Below are positions 7,130 through 14,496 of a stretch of DNA of 16,288 nucleotides, piece by piece. The notes beneath the pieces were generated by a model. It was not told where the DNA came from, ran no database searches, and saw nothing but the letters and a program-made list of their open reading frames with translations. Every line of letters starts with the position of its first letter. Position 1 is the stretch's first letter. Both the position numbers and the translations under genes were made by a program. This stretch comes from Oscillospiraceae bacterium (GTDB lineage Bacteria > Bacillota > Clostridia > Oscillospirales > UBA929), in the NCBI GenBank assembly GCA_031271325.1, contig JAISVY010000182.1:1-16288 (forward strand). Reading direction: 5' to 3'.

Positions 7130-8233
7130 ATGAAATTCGTCATCACCTGCGGCGGTTCGGGCGGGCATATCAACCCCGGCCTGGCGGTGGCGCGTCTGCT
7201 GCGGGACAGGGGGCACGGGGTGCTTTTTATCGGAGCGCCGCAAGGGATGGAATGCGACCTGGTGCCGCGCGAAGGGTTTGCGATTGAGGTTGTCAGGGTG
7301 CGTTCGCTCTCGCATTCGCTCAAGCCGAAGGCGGTGCTGCGCAATGTGGGAGCGGTGCTGAAAGCGGGCGTCGCCGGACACGCCGCCAATAAAATCCTCC
7401 GGCGGTTTCAGCCCGACGCCGTGCTCGGAACCGGCGGTTACGCGTCTTTCCCGGCGCTCCGCGCGGCGCTGAAGCGGGGCATACCCGTTCTAATTCATGA
7501 GTCCAACGCCTTTCCCGGCGTTACGACCCGCCTGATCGCGAAACGCGCCGACGCCGTGTTGGTGGGGATGGAAGCCTGCCGGGCGGCGTATCCCGACCCG
7601 GAAAAGGTATATGTTGTCGGAACCCCGGTGCGCCCCGAATTTTTTTCGTGCGACCGGGCTTTGGCGCGGGAAGAGATGCGCCTGGATACCCGCCCCGCGG
7701 TCGTCAGTATCCTCGGGTCGCAGGGAGCGGGGGAGATGAACCGCCTGATACTGGACATGATGGCGCGAAACGGCGGCGCGTTTCAGCATATCCACGCCGC
7801 CGGGCCCAAACGGTATGACGCGCTTGTGAAAGAGGCGGCGGCGCGGGGGTTGACCTTTGACGGCGCTTCGGGGCTGCGTCTGGTAGACTACATCCACAAC
7901 ATGGCGTGCGCCTGCGCGGCGGCAGACCTGATCATATGCCGCGGCGGCGCGTCTACGCTGGCGGAACTCGCGGCGGCGGGGAAAGCGGCGATTATTATCC
8001 CAAGTCCGAATGTCACGGCCGATCACCAAACGGCCAACGCCAAGATTCTGGGGGGCGCGGCGATGGTTCTGCCCGAAGCGGGGCTGACGGCGGAAACGCT
8101 TCTGGCGGCGGTAAAAGAGCTGTTGGAAGACCGCGTCAGGAGGGAGAAAATGGGGGCGCGGATGAAGGCGTTCGCCGTGCCCGATTCGGCGGAGCGGATT
8201 GTCGAATTATTGGAAAAACGCGTAAAACCGTAA
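7130..8233 (+). CDS. murG: UDP-GlcNAc:lipid I N-acetylglucosaminyltransferase
   Basis: This peripheral membrane GT-B glycosyltransferase adds GlcNAc to lipid I, giving lipid II. The 367-residue length is typical. The N-terminal glycine-rich loop CGGSGGHINPG (residues 7-17) belongs to the lipid-binding Rossmann domain. The FIG(A)..GME region and LGTGGY (about residue 102) are conserved, as is the C-terminal UDP-GlcNAc site with CRGGASTLAELAAAGKAAI and the following DHQTANA. CGGAGG at 7118-7123 lies 6 nt before the ATG, and the gene starts 20 bp after the ftsW stop. The gene order mraY-ftsW-murG links the last cytoplasmic steps of the pathway. Confidence 0.97.
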   Translation: MKFVITCGGSGGHINPGLAVARLLRDRGHGVLFIGAPQGMECDLVPREGFAIEVVRVRSLSHSLKPKAVLRNVGAVLKAGVAGHAANKILRRFQPDAVLGTGGYASFPALRAALKRGIPVLIHESNAFPGVTTRLIAKRADAVLVGMEACRAAYPDPEKVYVVGTPVRPEFFSCDRALAREEMRLDTRPAVVSILGSQGAGEMNRLILDMMARNGGAFQHIHAAGPKRYDALVKEAAARGLTFDGASGLRLVDYIHNMACACAAADLIICRGGASTLAELAAAGKAAIIIPSPNVTADHQTANAKILGGAAMVLPEAGLTAETLLAAVKELLEDRVRREKMGARMKAFAVPDSAERIVELLEKRVKP

Positions 8234-8292
8234 CAAGGCAAACGAATCTCTCATAGTATAGCGTATCTGTGACAGATTCGGAGGAAAACGGC

Positions 8293-9549
8293 ATGAACGC
8301 GCTATCAATCTCCGGCGGTAAACCGCTGAGCGGGAGCGTCCGCGTACAGGGCGCGAAAAACAGCGTACTGCCCATTCTCGCGGCTACCATCCTGAGCAGG
8401 GAACCGTGTGTGATTCACAATTGCCCCGGCTTGCTGGACGTGGAGTATACCATCCGCATTTTGCGGCATTTGGGCTGTAACGCCGAACAGGACAAGGACG
8501 GCAACGTGTCGGTGTCGGCGGCGGACATGTCGGGCAACGAGATTCCCGACTCCCTGATGCGCAAGATGCGTTCGTCGGTGATCTTCATGGGCTCGATCCT
8601 CTCGCGCACCGGCGAAGCCGTTTTGAGCAGACCGGGCGGCTGTGATTTGGGGCCGAGACCGATCGGTTTGCACCTCGCGGCGCTGCGGCAGATGGGCGCG
8701 AAGATACGCGAAGAGGGCGGGAATATCTTTTGCAGCGCCACGGAATTGGTAGGCTGCGAAATCACGCTGGAAATTCCGAGCGTGGGAGCGACGGAAAACA
8801 TCATGCTGGCGGCGGCGAAGGCGCAGGGGCATACCCGCATCATCAATGCCGCGCGGGAACCGGAGATCGAGGATTTGCAGGCGTTTATCAACGCGATGGG
8901 CGGCCGGGTATCCGGCGCGGGCAGCTCGTTTGTAACCATAGAGGGCGTGGAAACGCTGCACGGCGCGGAACACCGCGTCATCCCCGACCGTATCGCGGCG
9001 GCGACGCTGCTGTCGGCGGTCGCGGCGGCGGGCGGCGACGCTCTGCTCAACGACATCCGTACCAGCGACATCTCGGCGGTGCTGACCGAACTGAGCAACG
9101 CGGGCTGTATCATCGGCGTGGAAGGCGCGTCCTCGGTACGGATCCGCGCCACCCGGCGGCCGAAGTCGATGGGGCATATCCGAACCGCGCCGCATCCGGG
9201 TTTTCCGACCGACGCGCAGCCGGTCGTCATGTCGGTCGCGTGTATCGCCGACGGGATGACGGTGTTCCGGGAAACCATGTTTGAACACCGCTACAATCAT
9301 GTGTCCGAGCTGATCAGGATGGGCGCGAAGATCGACGTAATGGATAAAACAGCGGTGATTCACGGCGTGCCCAAACTGAGCGGCGCGACAGTCGCGGCGA
9401 CCGATTTGCGCAGCGGCGCGTCGCTGGTCGTGGCCGCGCTGGCGGCGGAAGGCACGAGCGAGGTCAGCGGCTTGGAGCATATCGACAGAGGATATGACAA
9501 GCTCGAAGACACGCTGGCGTCGATGGGCGCGGAGATCAGACGGACGTAG
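8293..9549 (+). CDS. murA: UDP-GlcNAc 1-carboxyvinyltransferase
   Basis: This enzyme transfers enolpyruvate from PEP to UDP-GlcNAc, the committed step of peptidoglycan synthesis and the target of fosfomycin. The start chosen is the ATG at 8293, because CGGAGG at 8279-8284 lies 8 nt away and the protein then begins like other MurA enzymes (MNALSISGGKPLSGSVRVQGAKN). An in-frame GTG at 8269 lacks a well-placed SD. The product has 418 residues. The catalytic cysteine is C117 in PGGCDLGPRPIGLH, so the fosfomycin-sensitive Cys form is predicted rather than the Asp variant. K-N of the GAKN motif near residue 22 is also conserved. Clostridia may carry a second copy (murZ) elsewhere. The stop lies 45 bp before ftsQ. 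Confidence 0.96.
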   Translation: MNALSISGGKPLSGSVRVQGAKNSVLPILAATILSREPCVIHNCPGLLDVEYTIRILRHLGCNAEQDKDGNVSVSAADMSGNEIPDSLMRKMRSSVIFMGSILSRTGEAVLSRPGGCDLGPRPIGLHLAALRQMGAKIREEGGNIFCSATELVGCEITLEIPSVGATENIMLAAAKAQGHTRIINAAREPEIEDLQAFINAMGGRVSGAGSSFVTIEGVETLHGAEHRVIPDRIAAATLLSAVAAAGGDALLNDIRTSDISAVLTELSNAGCIIGVEGASSVRIRATRRPKSMGHIRTAPHPGFPTDAQPVVMSVACIADGMTVFRETMFEHRYNHVSELIRMGAKIDVMDKTAVIHGVPKLSGATVAATDLRSGASLVVAALAAEGTSEVSGLEHIDRGYDKLEDTLASMGAEIRRT

Positions 9550-9594
9550 TGCGCGGTCGGGACGAATCACGACCCTACAAAGGAGGCTGGGCGT

Positions 9595-10335
9595 ATGCCG
9601 AAGAAGCGGAGGAGATACAGCTTTTTGCTGGTCTTCTTTATCGTCGTTGCGCTGATTATCGCGTTTGTGCTGTCGTCCGGTCTGTTTTTCAAAGTCAAAG
9701 AGATTTTGGTGGAGGGCACCGCGGCGTATACCGAGCAAGAGGTAGCCGCGTTAAGCGGGATTCATTCCGGCGACAATATATTCCTGATCAACAAAATCAG
9801 CGCCGCGCGGAGCATTCTCGCCAAGCTGCCCTATATCAAGAAGGTACGCATCTCCCGTGATCTGCCGGGAACGGTGATCATCCACCTCACCGAATCCGCT
9901 CCGGCGGGGATGATCGAAAACCGGGGTTTATACTGGCTCTTTGACACGCAGGGAACCCTGCTGGAATCGGTGGCTGTGCTGACCCCCCCAAAGCTGCCGG
10001 TGGTCAGGGGGGTAACACTCTCGTCCCCGCTGTCCGGGGACGAAATCAATTTTCCCGACGAGCACAAAGCCAAACGCGAACCGATGCTGGAACTTTTGCG
10101 CGCGCTGCAGACACACGAACTCTGGGAAGGTGTGAGCGACGTGGACGTTACCCAACTCTCAAACTTACGCTTTACCCATGAAGTCTGCAAGGTCGAGTTG
10201 GGCACACCCGACATGATCGAGAGAAAACTGCAAACAATGGTGTTGGCGCTGGAGCAGATCGAAGGTCCCGGAACGCTGTACCTCGCGCCGGTAGCCGACG
10301 GGCAGCCCTCGCGTTTCGTGCCGGACGCGCGGTAA
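9595..10335 (+). CDS. ftsQ: FtsQ/DivIB cell-division protein
   Basis: This is a bitopic divisome protein of 246 residues. A basic cytoplasmic tip (MPKKRRRYS) is followed by one membrane span at about residues 9-30. A POTRA domain covers about residues 31-100 (FKVKEILVEGTAAYTEQEVA... DLPGTVIIHLTE), and a beta domain follows from about residue 105 with W-L-F-D-x-x-G-x-L-L. It binds FtsL and DivIC and regulates septal wall synthesis. AAAGGAGG at 9579-9586 is 8 nt before the ATG. The DNA of the middle part contains two strong hairpins (9982-10013 and 10021-10043) over a proline-rich loop. The murA-ftsQ-ftsZ order is common in Clostridia; ftsA is missing between ftsQ and ftsZ. Confidence 0.92.
   Translation: MPKKRRRYSFLLVFFIVVALIIAFVLSSGLFFKVKEILVEGTAAYTEQEVAALSGIHSGDNIFLINKISAARSILAKLPYIKKVRISRDLPGTVIIHLTESAPAGMIENRGLYWLFDTQGTLLESVAVLTPPKLPVVRGVTLSSPLSGDEINFPDEHKAKREPMLELLRALQTHELWEGVSDVDVTQLSNLRFTHEVCKVELGTPDMIERKLQTMVLALEQIEGPGTLYLAPVADGQPSRFVPDAR
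9982..10043 (+). other. Two adjacent hairpins inside ftsQ
   Basis: ACCCCCC at 9982-9988 can pair with GGGGGGT at 10007-10013 across an 18-nt loop. TCGTCCCCG at 10021-10029 pairs perfectly with CGGGGACGA at 10035-10043 around the 5-nt loop CTGTC. Both lie within coding sequence, seven bases apart. No T-run follows either. They may affect transcription or mRNA decay ahead of ftsZ, or only reflect GC-rich coding sequence. Confidence 0.6.
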
Positions 10336-10356
10336 ATAGGGAGAGGTAAATTTTCC

Positions 10357-10385
10357 TTGACATCTATAGGAATAAAGAATACAAT
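10357..10385 (+). promoter_or_regulatory. Sigma-A promoter for ftsZ
   Basis: TTGACA at 10357-10362 is a perfect -35. After exactly 17 bp comes TACAAT at 10380-10385, a five-of-six -10. It lies in the 131-bp gap after ftsQ, in sequence clearly more AT-rich than the coding surroundings. Transcription would start near 10392 and leave a leader of about 75 nt before the ftsZ ATG. It gives ftsZ expression independent of the upstream dcw operon. Confidence 0.85.
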
Positions 10386-10466
10386 AAGGAAAAGCGCGGA
10401 CAGGCAAATGTAACGCGAGTAAAGCATTAAGATTTACACATACAAAAGACCGCAGGGGGTAAAAGT

Positions 10467-11609
10467 ATGGCTTTTGAACTGGATAACGGCAGTGAGAGCG
10501 TCGTATCGATCAAGGTTGTCGGTATCGGCGGCGGCGGGAACAACGTCGTTAACCGTATGATGGAAGCGGGCGTCACAAGCGCGGAAATGGTGGCTGTCAA
10601 TACCGACCGCCAGGCGCTTGTCAAGACAAGAGCGACCCACAAGCTCCAGATCGGCGAAAAGCAAACAGGCGGCAAAGGCGCCGGTTCCAACCCCGAAATC
10701 GGGCGCAAGTCGATGGAGGAGAGCCGTCAGGACATGGCCAAACTCCTGACCGGCACCGATATGGTATTCATCTCGGCCGGGATGGGCGGCGGCACCGGCA
10801 CAGGAGCCGCGCCGATTGTGGCCGACATTGCGCGGGAACAGCAGATCCTTACGATCGGCATTGTCACCAAGCCGTTTCACTTCGAAGGACCTCACCGCAT
10901 GAAACAGGCGGAGGCGGGTATCGAGGAGCTGCGGAGCCGCGTCGATTCGCTGATCGTAATCCCGAACGAGCGCTTAAAACTGGTCAGCAACGAAAAGATT
11001 TCGTTTGCCACCGGCTTCAAAATCGCCGACGACGTGCTCAAGCAATCGGTGCAGAGCATTTCCGACCTGATCAACACCACGCAGCTGATCAACCTCGACT
11101 TCGCCGACGTCAGCTCGATCATGCGCGACGCGGGCTACGCCCACATCGGCGTCGGGCGGGCGAGCGGCAAAGCCAAAGCCGAGGAAGCCAGCCGCCAGGC
11201 CATCCAAAGCCCGCTGCTTGAAACGACGATCAACGGCGCGAAGGGAGTAATCATCAACATCACGGGCGACGCAGACCTCGCGCTGGACGATGTCGAGCTG
11301 GCCGCCAATATGGTCAAGAGCGCCGTACACCACGACGCGAACATCATCTTCGGCGCGGCGATCGACGAATCGATGGACGACGAGATCCGCGTGATCGTGA
11401 TCGCCACCGGATTTGACGAAGGCTCCATGCTGCACGACGAAGGCAGCCTGTTTTCCGGCTCGGCCGCCGTGAGCGCCGCACCGAAGCCGCAAGTCACCGA
11501 GCCGGCGGCGGCGGCGGTCACTTCGTTCCCGGCGGCACCGCCTCCGAAGGAGGAGCCGCCCGAGGAAGACCCGTTTGAATCAATCTTTAGAATCTTTAAC
11601 AAAAAATAG
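10467..11609 (+). CDS. ftsZ: Cell-division GTPase FtsZ
   Basis: This tubulin homologue assembles the cytokinetic ring. It has 380 residues. The N-terminal fold starts with VVGIGGGGNNVVNRM, the tubulin signature G107-GGTGTG-113 binds GTP phosphates, and the T7 loop NLDFADVSSIM supplies catalytic aspartates to the neighbouring subunit. A low-complexity linker rich in Ala, Pro and Glu (about 335-365) leads to the conserved C-terminal peptide DPFESIFRIFNKK, the docking site for membrane anchors. AGGGGG at 10454-10459 precedes the ATG by 7 nt, and a dedicated promoter lies upstream. No ftsA is present nearby, so the membrane tether must be encoded elsewhere (SepF is the usual Firmicutes alternative; inference). 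Confidence 0.98.
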   Translation: MAFELDNGSESVVSIKVVGIGGGGNNVVNRMMEAGVTSAEMVAVNTDRQALVKTRATHKLQIGEKQTGGKGAGSNPEIGRKSMEESRQDMAKLLTGTDMVFISAGMGGGTGTGAAPIVADIAREQQILTIGIVTKPFHFEGPHRMKQAEAGIEELRSRVDSLIVIPNERLKLVSNEKISFATGFKIADDVLKQSVQSISDLINTTQLINLDFADVSSIMRDAGYAHIGVGRASGKAKAEEASRQAIQSPLLETTINGAKGVIINITGDADLALDDVELAANMVKSAVHHDANIIFGAAIDESMDDEIRVIVIATGFDEGSMLHDEGSLFSGSAAVSAAPKPQVTEPAAAAVTSFPAAPPPKEEPPEEDPFESIFRIFNKK

Positions 11610-11622
11610 AAGCGCGAAAACA

Positions 11623-11647
11623 TTTCCCCCGCCTTTGGCGGGGGAAA
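11623..11647 (+). other. Perfect 11-bp hairpin after ftsZ
   Basis: TTTCCCCCGCC (11623-11633) and GGCGGGGGAAA (11637-11647) form a perfect stem with the loop TTT. It sits 14 bp after the ftsZ stop and 14 bp before the next ATG. No T-run follows on the + strand, so intrinsic termination is doubtful. It more likely protects the ftsZ mRNA 3' end or partly attenuates the downstream sugar genes, for which no separate promoter is evident. Confidence 0.7.
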
Positions 11648-11660
11648 GCTGTAAAGGGGA

Positions 11661-12557
11661 ATGCCTGTGCAACCGACCTTGGTGATCATGGCGGCGGGGA
11701 TGGGAAGCCGGTTTGGCGGCGCGAAGCAAATGACGCCGGTTACCGAACGCGGCGAAGCGCTGCTGGATTTTTCGGTGTATGACGCGCTGCGGGCGGGATT
11801 CGGCAAGATCGTCGTGGTGATCAAAAAAGAAATCGAGCGTGATTTTGAGGAAGCCGTCGGGGCGCGTCTGCGCCGCCAGACCGGCATAACGTATGTGTAC
11901 CAAGAGCTGGACGATCTGCCCGGCGGGCGGAAGCCTCCGGAGGGCAGGGAGAAGCCGTGGGGTACGGGGCAGGCGGTGCTTGCCGCGCGTCACGCCGTAG
12001 ACACCCCGTTCGCCGTGATCAACGCCGACGACTATTATGGGAGAAACGCGTTTATCGCGATGTCGCGTTTTTTAAGCGCGTCGCCGGAAGGGTACGCGAT
12101 GGTGGGTTACCGGTTGGGCAACACGCTCTCCGAGCACGGCAGCGTGGCGCGCGGCATCTGCGGCATTAAAGACGGTTTTTTACAGACGCTGACCGAACGC
12201 ACGCAAATTGTGAAAACCGCAGACGGAGCGGCGTATACCGAAGACGGGAAGACTTGGGTTTCCCTGCCGGTGAACGTGATTGTGTCGATGCAGCTGTTTG
12301 GGTTTTTGCCGGATGTCTTTCGGTATTTGGAGGAGGGCTTTGAGACGTTTCTTTCGGACAATCCCGGCACGCTGAAGGATGAATTTTACTTGCCGAAGAG
12401 AGTCGGGGAGTTGGTGAGCGGCGGGCAGGTGACCCTGCGGGTTTTGGAGAGCGAAGACAGTTGGTTCGGCGTGACCTACCGGGAAGACCTGCCGTCTGTT
12501 TTGCAGGCAATCGGAAGGCTGCGGCAAAACGGGGTTTACCCGCCGTCTTTGTGGTAA
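11661..12557 (+). CDS. Sugar-1-phosphate nucleotidyltransferase (NDP-sugar pyrophosphorylase family)
   Basis: This is a cytoplasmic enzyme of 298 residues with the GT-A-like fold of nucleotidyl transferases. It should join a nucleoside triphosphate and a sugar 1-phosphate, releasing pyrophosphate. The signature LVIMAAGMGSRFGGAKQM at residues 7-24 binds the nucleotide, a lysine-rich KK segment follows near residue 55, and VINADDYYG (D123-D124) is the metal-binding motif. The substrate cannot be read directly; the kinase gene starting 4 bp downstream suggests it uses that kinase's sugar 1-phosphate. The ATG at 11661 directly abuts the SD-like AAAGGGGA (11653-11660). The in-frame GTG at 11667 is better spaced and would remove only two residues, so it may be the real start. 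RmlA- and GalU-type proteins are related, but this looks like a separate clostridial subgroup. Confidence 0.82.
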   Translation: MPVQPTLVIMAAGMGSRFGGAKQMTPVTERGEALLDFSVYDALRAGFGKIVVVIKKEIERDFEEAVGARLRRQTGITYVYQELDDLPGGRKPPEGREKPWGTGQAVLAARHAVDTPFAVINADDYYGRNAFIAMSRFLSASPEGYAMVGYRLGNTLSEHGSVARGICGIKDGFLQTLTERTQIVKTADGAAYTEDGKTWVSLPVNVIVSMQLFGFLPDVFRYLEEGFETFLSDNPGTLKDEFYLPKRVGELVSGGQVTLRVLESEDSWFGVTYREDLPSVLQAIGRLRQNGVYPPSLW

Positions 12558-12561
12558 AGCC

Positions 12562-13782
12562 GTGAGAGAGTTACGGGATATGCTTCGTACGGGAGCTTAT
12601 CATCAAGCGCTTTCGGCACTGTACCCGGACGTTGGCGCGGCGGTTTCCCGCTTTGAGCGCCTGAACGCCTTGTGGGAGGCGTCCCGCGAGGGTGAGGTGA
12701 GGCTCTATTCGTCGCCCGGACGGACGGAAATCGGCGGCAACCACACAGACCACAACAACGGTCGCGTGCTGGCCGGCGCGATTCATCTTGATACCATCGC
12801 GCTGGCGCGGAAGAATGACGAGAACGTGATCCGTGTGCGTTCGGCGGGGTTTGCGCCCAACCGGGTGGACTTAGACAAGCCGGAGGACTCAAAAAACTCC
12901 GCCGACAGGCTGATTCTCGGGATATGTGACGCTTTCCGGCAGCGGGGGCTTCCGGTAGGCGGGTTCGACGCAGTCACTTCGTCGGAAGTGCCGCCGGGGT
13001 CGGGACTGTCGTCGTCGGCGGCGTTTGAGAACCTAATTTGCCTGATCCTCGGCGACTTATACGGCGGCGTTGTGCCGGAGCCGGTTGAGATGGCGAAAAT
13101 CGGGCGGTATGCCGAAAATGTGTTTTGGCAAAAACCCTCCGGGTTGATGGACCAGATGGCGGGCGCGCTTGGCGGGTTGTCGCTGATCGACTTTGAAAAC
13201 CCCGAGTCTCCCCGCGTGCAGACGGTCAAGAGTGACTTTCAGGGGTACACTCTCTTTATTGCCGGTCCGATCGGGAGCCATGCCGGGCTGAGCGACGAAT
13301 ACGCCGCTATCCCGCGTGAAATGAAGATGGCGGCGCTCGCGTTCGGCAAAGAGACCCTGCGCGGTGTGCCGCCGGAAGAGTTTTTCCGTGCGATGCCGGG
13401 GTTGGCGATCCCCGAACGCGCGGCATTGCGCGCCTACCATTTTCTTACCGAGAACGAACGCGCCGCCGCCGAAGCCGAAGCGCTGCGCCGCGGCGATGTC
13501 GCGGCGTTTCTGGATTTGGTGAACGCTTCGGGGCGCTCTTCGTTTATGTACCTGCAAAATGTGGTGAGCGGAACCCGGCAGAGTTTGGGCGTGGCGCTGG
13601 CGTATTCCGAGACACTGCTCAAAGGGCGGGGTGCGCAGCGTGTACACGGCGGCGGTTTTGCGGGTACGATTCAGGCGTTCGTACCGGACGATATGGCGGC
13701 TGCGTATCAATCAGCCATGACCGCCGCGTTCGGCGGCTGCGTCGCCGCGCGTATCCGTGAACGGGGCGCGGCGCGGATTTAG
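12562..13782 (+). CDS. GHMP sugar kinase, divergent galactokinase family
   Basis: This is a predicted ATP-dependent kinase of 406 residues that phosphorylates a sugar at C1. All three GHMP/galactokinase motifs are present: the galactokinase-type sugar-binding motif R54-T-E-I-G-G-N60-H61-T-D63, the ATP loop VPPGSGLSSSAAFEN (143-157), and the C-terminal HGGGFAG (362-368). GLMDQM supplies the catalytic aspartate D197. Classical galactokinases read G-E-H-x-D-Y in the sugar motif; here it is G-N-H-T-D-H, and that glutamate contacts galactose in known structures, so the sugar may not be galactose. The GTG at 12562 has no clear SD and starts 4 bp after the nucleotidyltransferase stop; the ATG at 12580 is an alternative. 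No galT or galE is nearby. A strong terminator follows, so the pair probably ends the transcript. Confidence 0.85.
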   Translation: MRELRDMLRTGAYHQALSALYPDVGAAVSRFERLNALWEASREGEVRLYSSPGRTEIGGNHTDHNNGRVLAGAIHLDTIALARKNDENVIRVRSAGFAPNRVDLDKPEDSKNSADRLILGICDAFRQRGLPVGGFDAVTSSEVPPGSGLSSSAAFENLICLILGDLYGGVVPEPVEMAKIGRYAENVFWQKPSGLMDQMAGALGGLSLIDFENPESPRVQTVKSDFQGYTLFIAGPIGSHAGLSDEYAAIPREMKMAALAFGKETLRGVPPEEFFRAMPGLAIPERAALRAYHFLTENERAAAEAEALRRGDVAAFLDLVNASGRSSFMYLQNVVSGTRQSLGVALAYSETLLKGRGAQRVHGGGFAGTIQAFVPDDMAAAYQSAMTAAFGGCVAARIRERGAARI

Positions 13783-13799
13783 GAATCCCTAAAATATAT

Positions 13800-13849
13800 G
13801 GGGCTGTTCAGCGGTTTTTTTGCAAACTCCTGCTGAACAGCCCCTTTTT
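13800..13849 (+). terminator. Intrinsic terminator after the kinase gene, probably bidirectional
   Basis: GGGGCTGTTCAGC (13800-13812) pairs perfectly with GCTGAACAGCCCC (13832-13844), giving a 13-bp stem around a 19-nt loop. Five Ts follow at 13845-13849. It lies 17 bp after the kinase stop. On the minus strand the same stem is followed by ATATATTTT, so it could also end transcripts of the convergent coat genes. Confidence 0.93.
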
Positions 13850-13906
13850 GCCTGTTGCGCTCCTTGTGAACCTCACAGCTGTTCGGCGGGGGAGCGGGTC
13901 TTTTTG

Positions 13907-14173
13907 TTATTGCGTCAGCATCGTACGGGCGGCGTTGATTTCGGAAGCGGGGGCTTCCTTGACCGGGTACCATCCGCGGGAAAACGATTCGTCGAACAGT
14001 TCGCTCTGGATGGCGTGTTCTTCTTTTAAGATACTCAGGAAGGTGTCCCGCAGTTCGATGTCTTTGCATTCACCGGCGCGGGTATTGTAATTCGAGGTGA
14101 TATGCCGTTGGGTGGAAAGGGAGTCGAAGACCATTTCCTTGTCTCCGAGGGTGCCCTGGGTGGGTTTGCTCAT
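13907..14173 (-). CDS. Spore coat protein, CotF-like
   Basis: This 88-residue protein resembles the Coat F family, small helical proteins of the spore coat. The most telling part is residues 50-80, ILKEEHAIQSELFDESFSRGWYPVKEAPASEI: an E-E-H-x-I-Q helix followed by the S-R-G-W-Y-P-x-K-E-A motif typical of CotF-like proteins. The N-terminal half (MSKPTQGTLGDKEMVFDSLSTQ) also fits the family's D-K-E-M-x-x-D-x-L-x-x-Q pattern. There is no signal peptide or membrane span. AAGGAGGA (14181-14188 on the minus strand) lies 7 nt before the ATG. It is the second of two same-direction minus-strand genes, opposite to everything else in the window, and would be made late in the mother cell (inference). Confidence 0.8.
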   Translation of the reverse strand: MSKPTQGTLGDKEMVFDSLSTQRHITSNYNTRAGECKDIELRDTFLSILKEEHAIQSELFDESFSRGWYPVKEAPASEINAARTMLTQ

Positions 14174-14240
14174 GGGTGATTCCTCCTTGTACTGCTTCTC
14201 AATTCAATGTCTTCCTAAGAAATTCAAGATAGCACCGCGT

Positions 14241-14420
14241 TTACGGTTTCAAATGGGACATCAGTGTGTCAAAATGCCGCTGATGACGCGTCGCGATGCT
14301 TTCAAACTTTTTTTTGATGGTTGGGTCGGTGCATTGTTTGGCCATCGTGCGGTATTTTTTCGCGACCACACCTTCGTCCGAAATCTGATCCTGCAGAGCC
14401 GTCAGTTCTTTGGATGTCAT
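14241..14420 (-). CDS. Small helical protein paired with CotF-like gene
   Basis: This is a 59-residue, charged, entirely helical-looking protein with no membrane span. It begins MTSKELTALQDQISDEGVVAKKYRTMAKQ and ends FESIATRHQRHFDTLMSHLK, which suggests two helices forming an antiparallel hairpin; the pattern recalls small ferritin-like or coat-associated proteins found next to cotF genes in Clostridia. The start at 14420 is chosen because AAGGAGGA (14427-14434) lies 6 nt upstream. An upstream in-frame ATG at 14468 would add 16 residues without an SD. It lies 67 bp before the CotF-like gene, probably in one transcript. The spore role is inferred from that pairing and from spoIIGA being its divergent neighbour. 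Confidence 0.7.
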   Translation of the reverse strand: MTSKELTALQDQISDEGVVAKKYRTMAKQCTDPTIKKKFESIATRHQRHFDTLMSHLKP

Positions 14421-14496
14421 GATGATTCCTCCTTCGCTTAAGACTGTGACGGTATTATTCACAAACAAAAAGGAAGATATGTACAGCCTTCCCTAA

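Noticed and set aside
11623..11647. Canonical intrinsic terminator after ftsZ
   Set aside because: The stem is perfect but no T-run follows on the + strand, so it is listed only as a hairpin.
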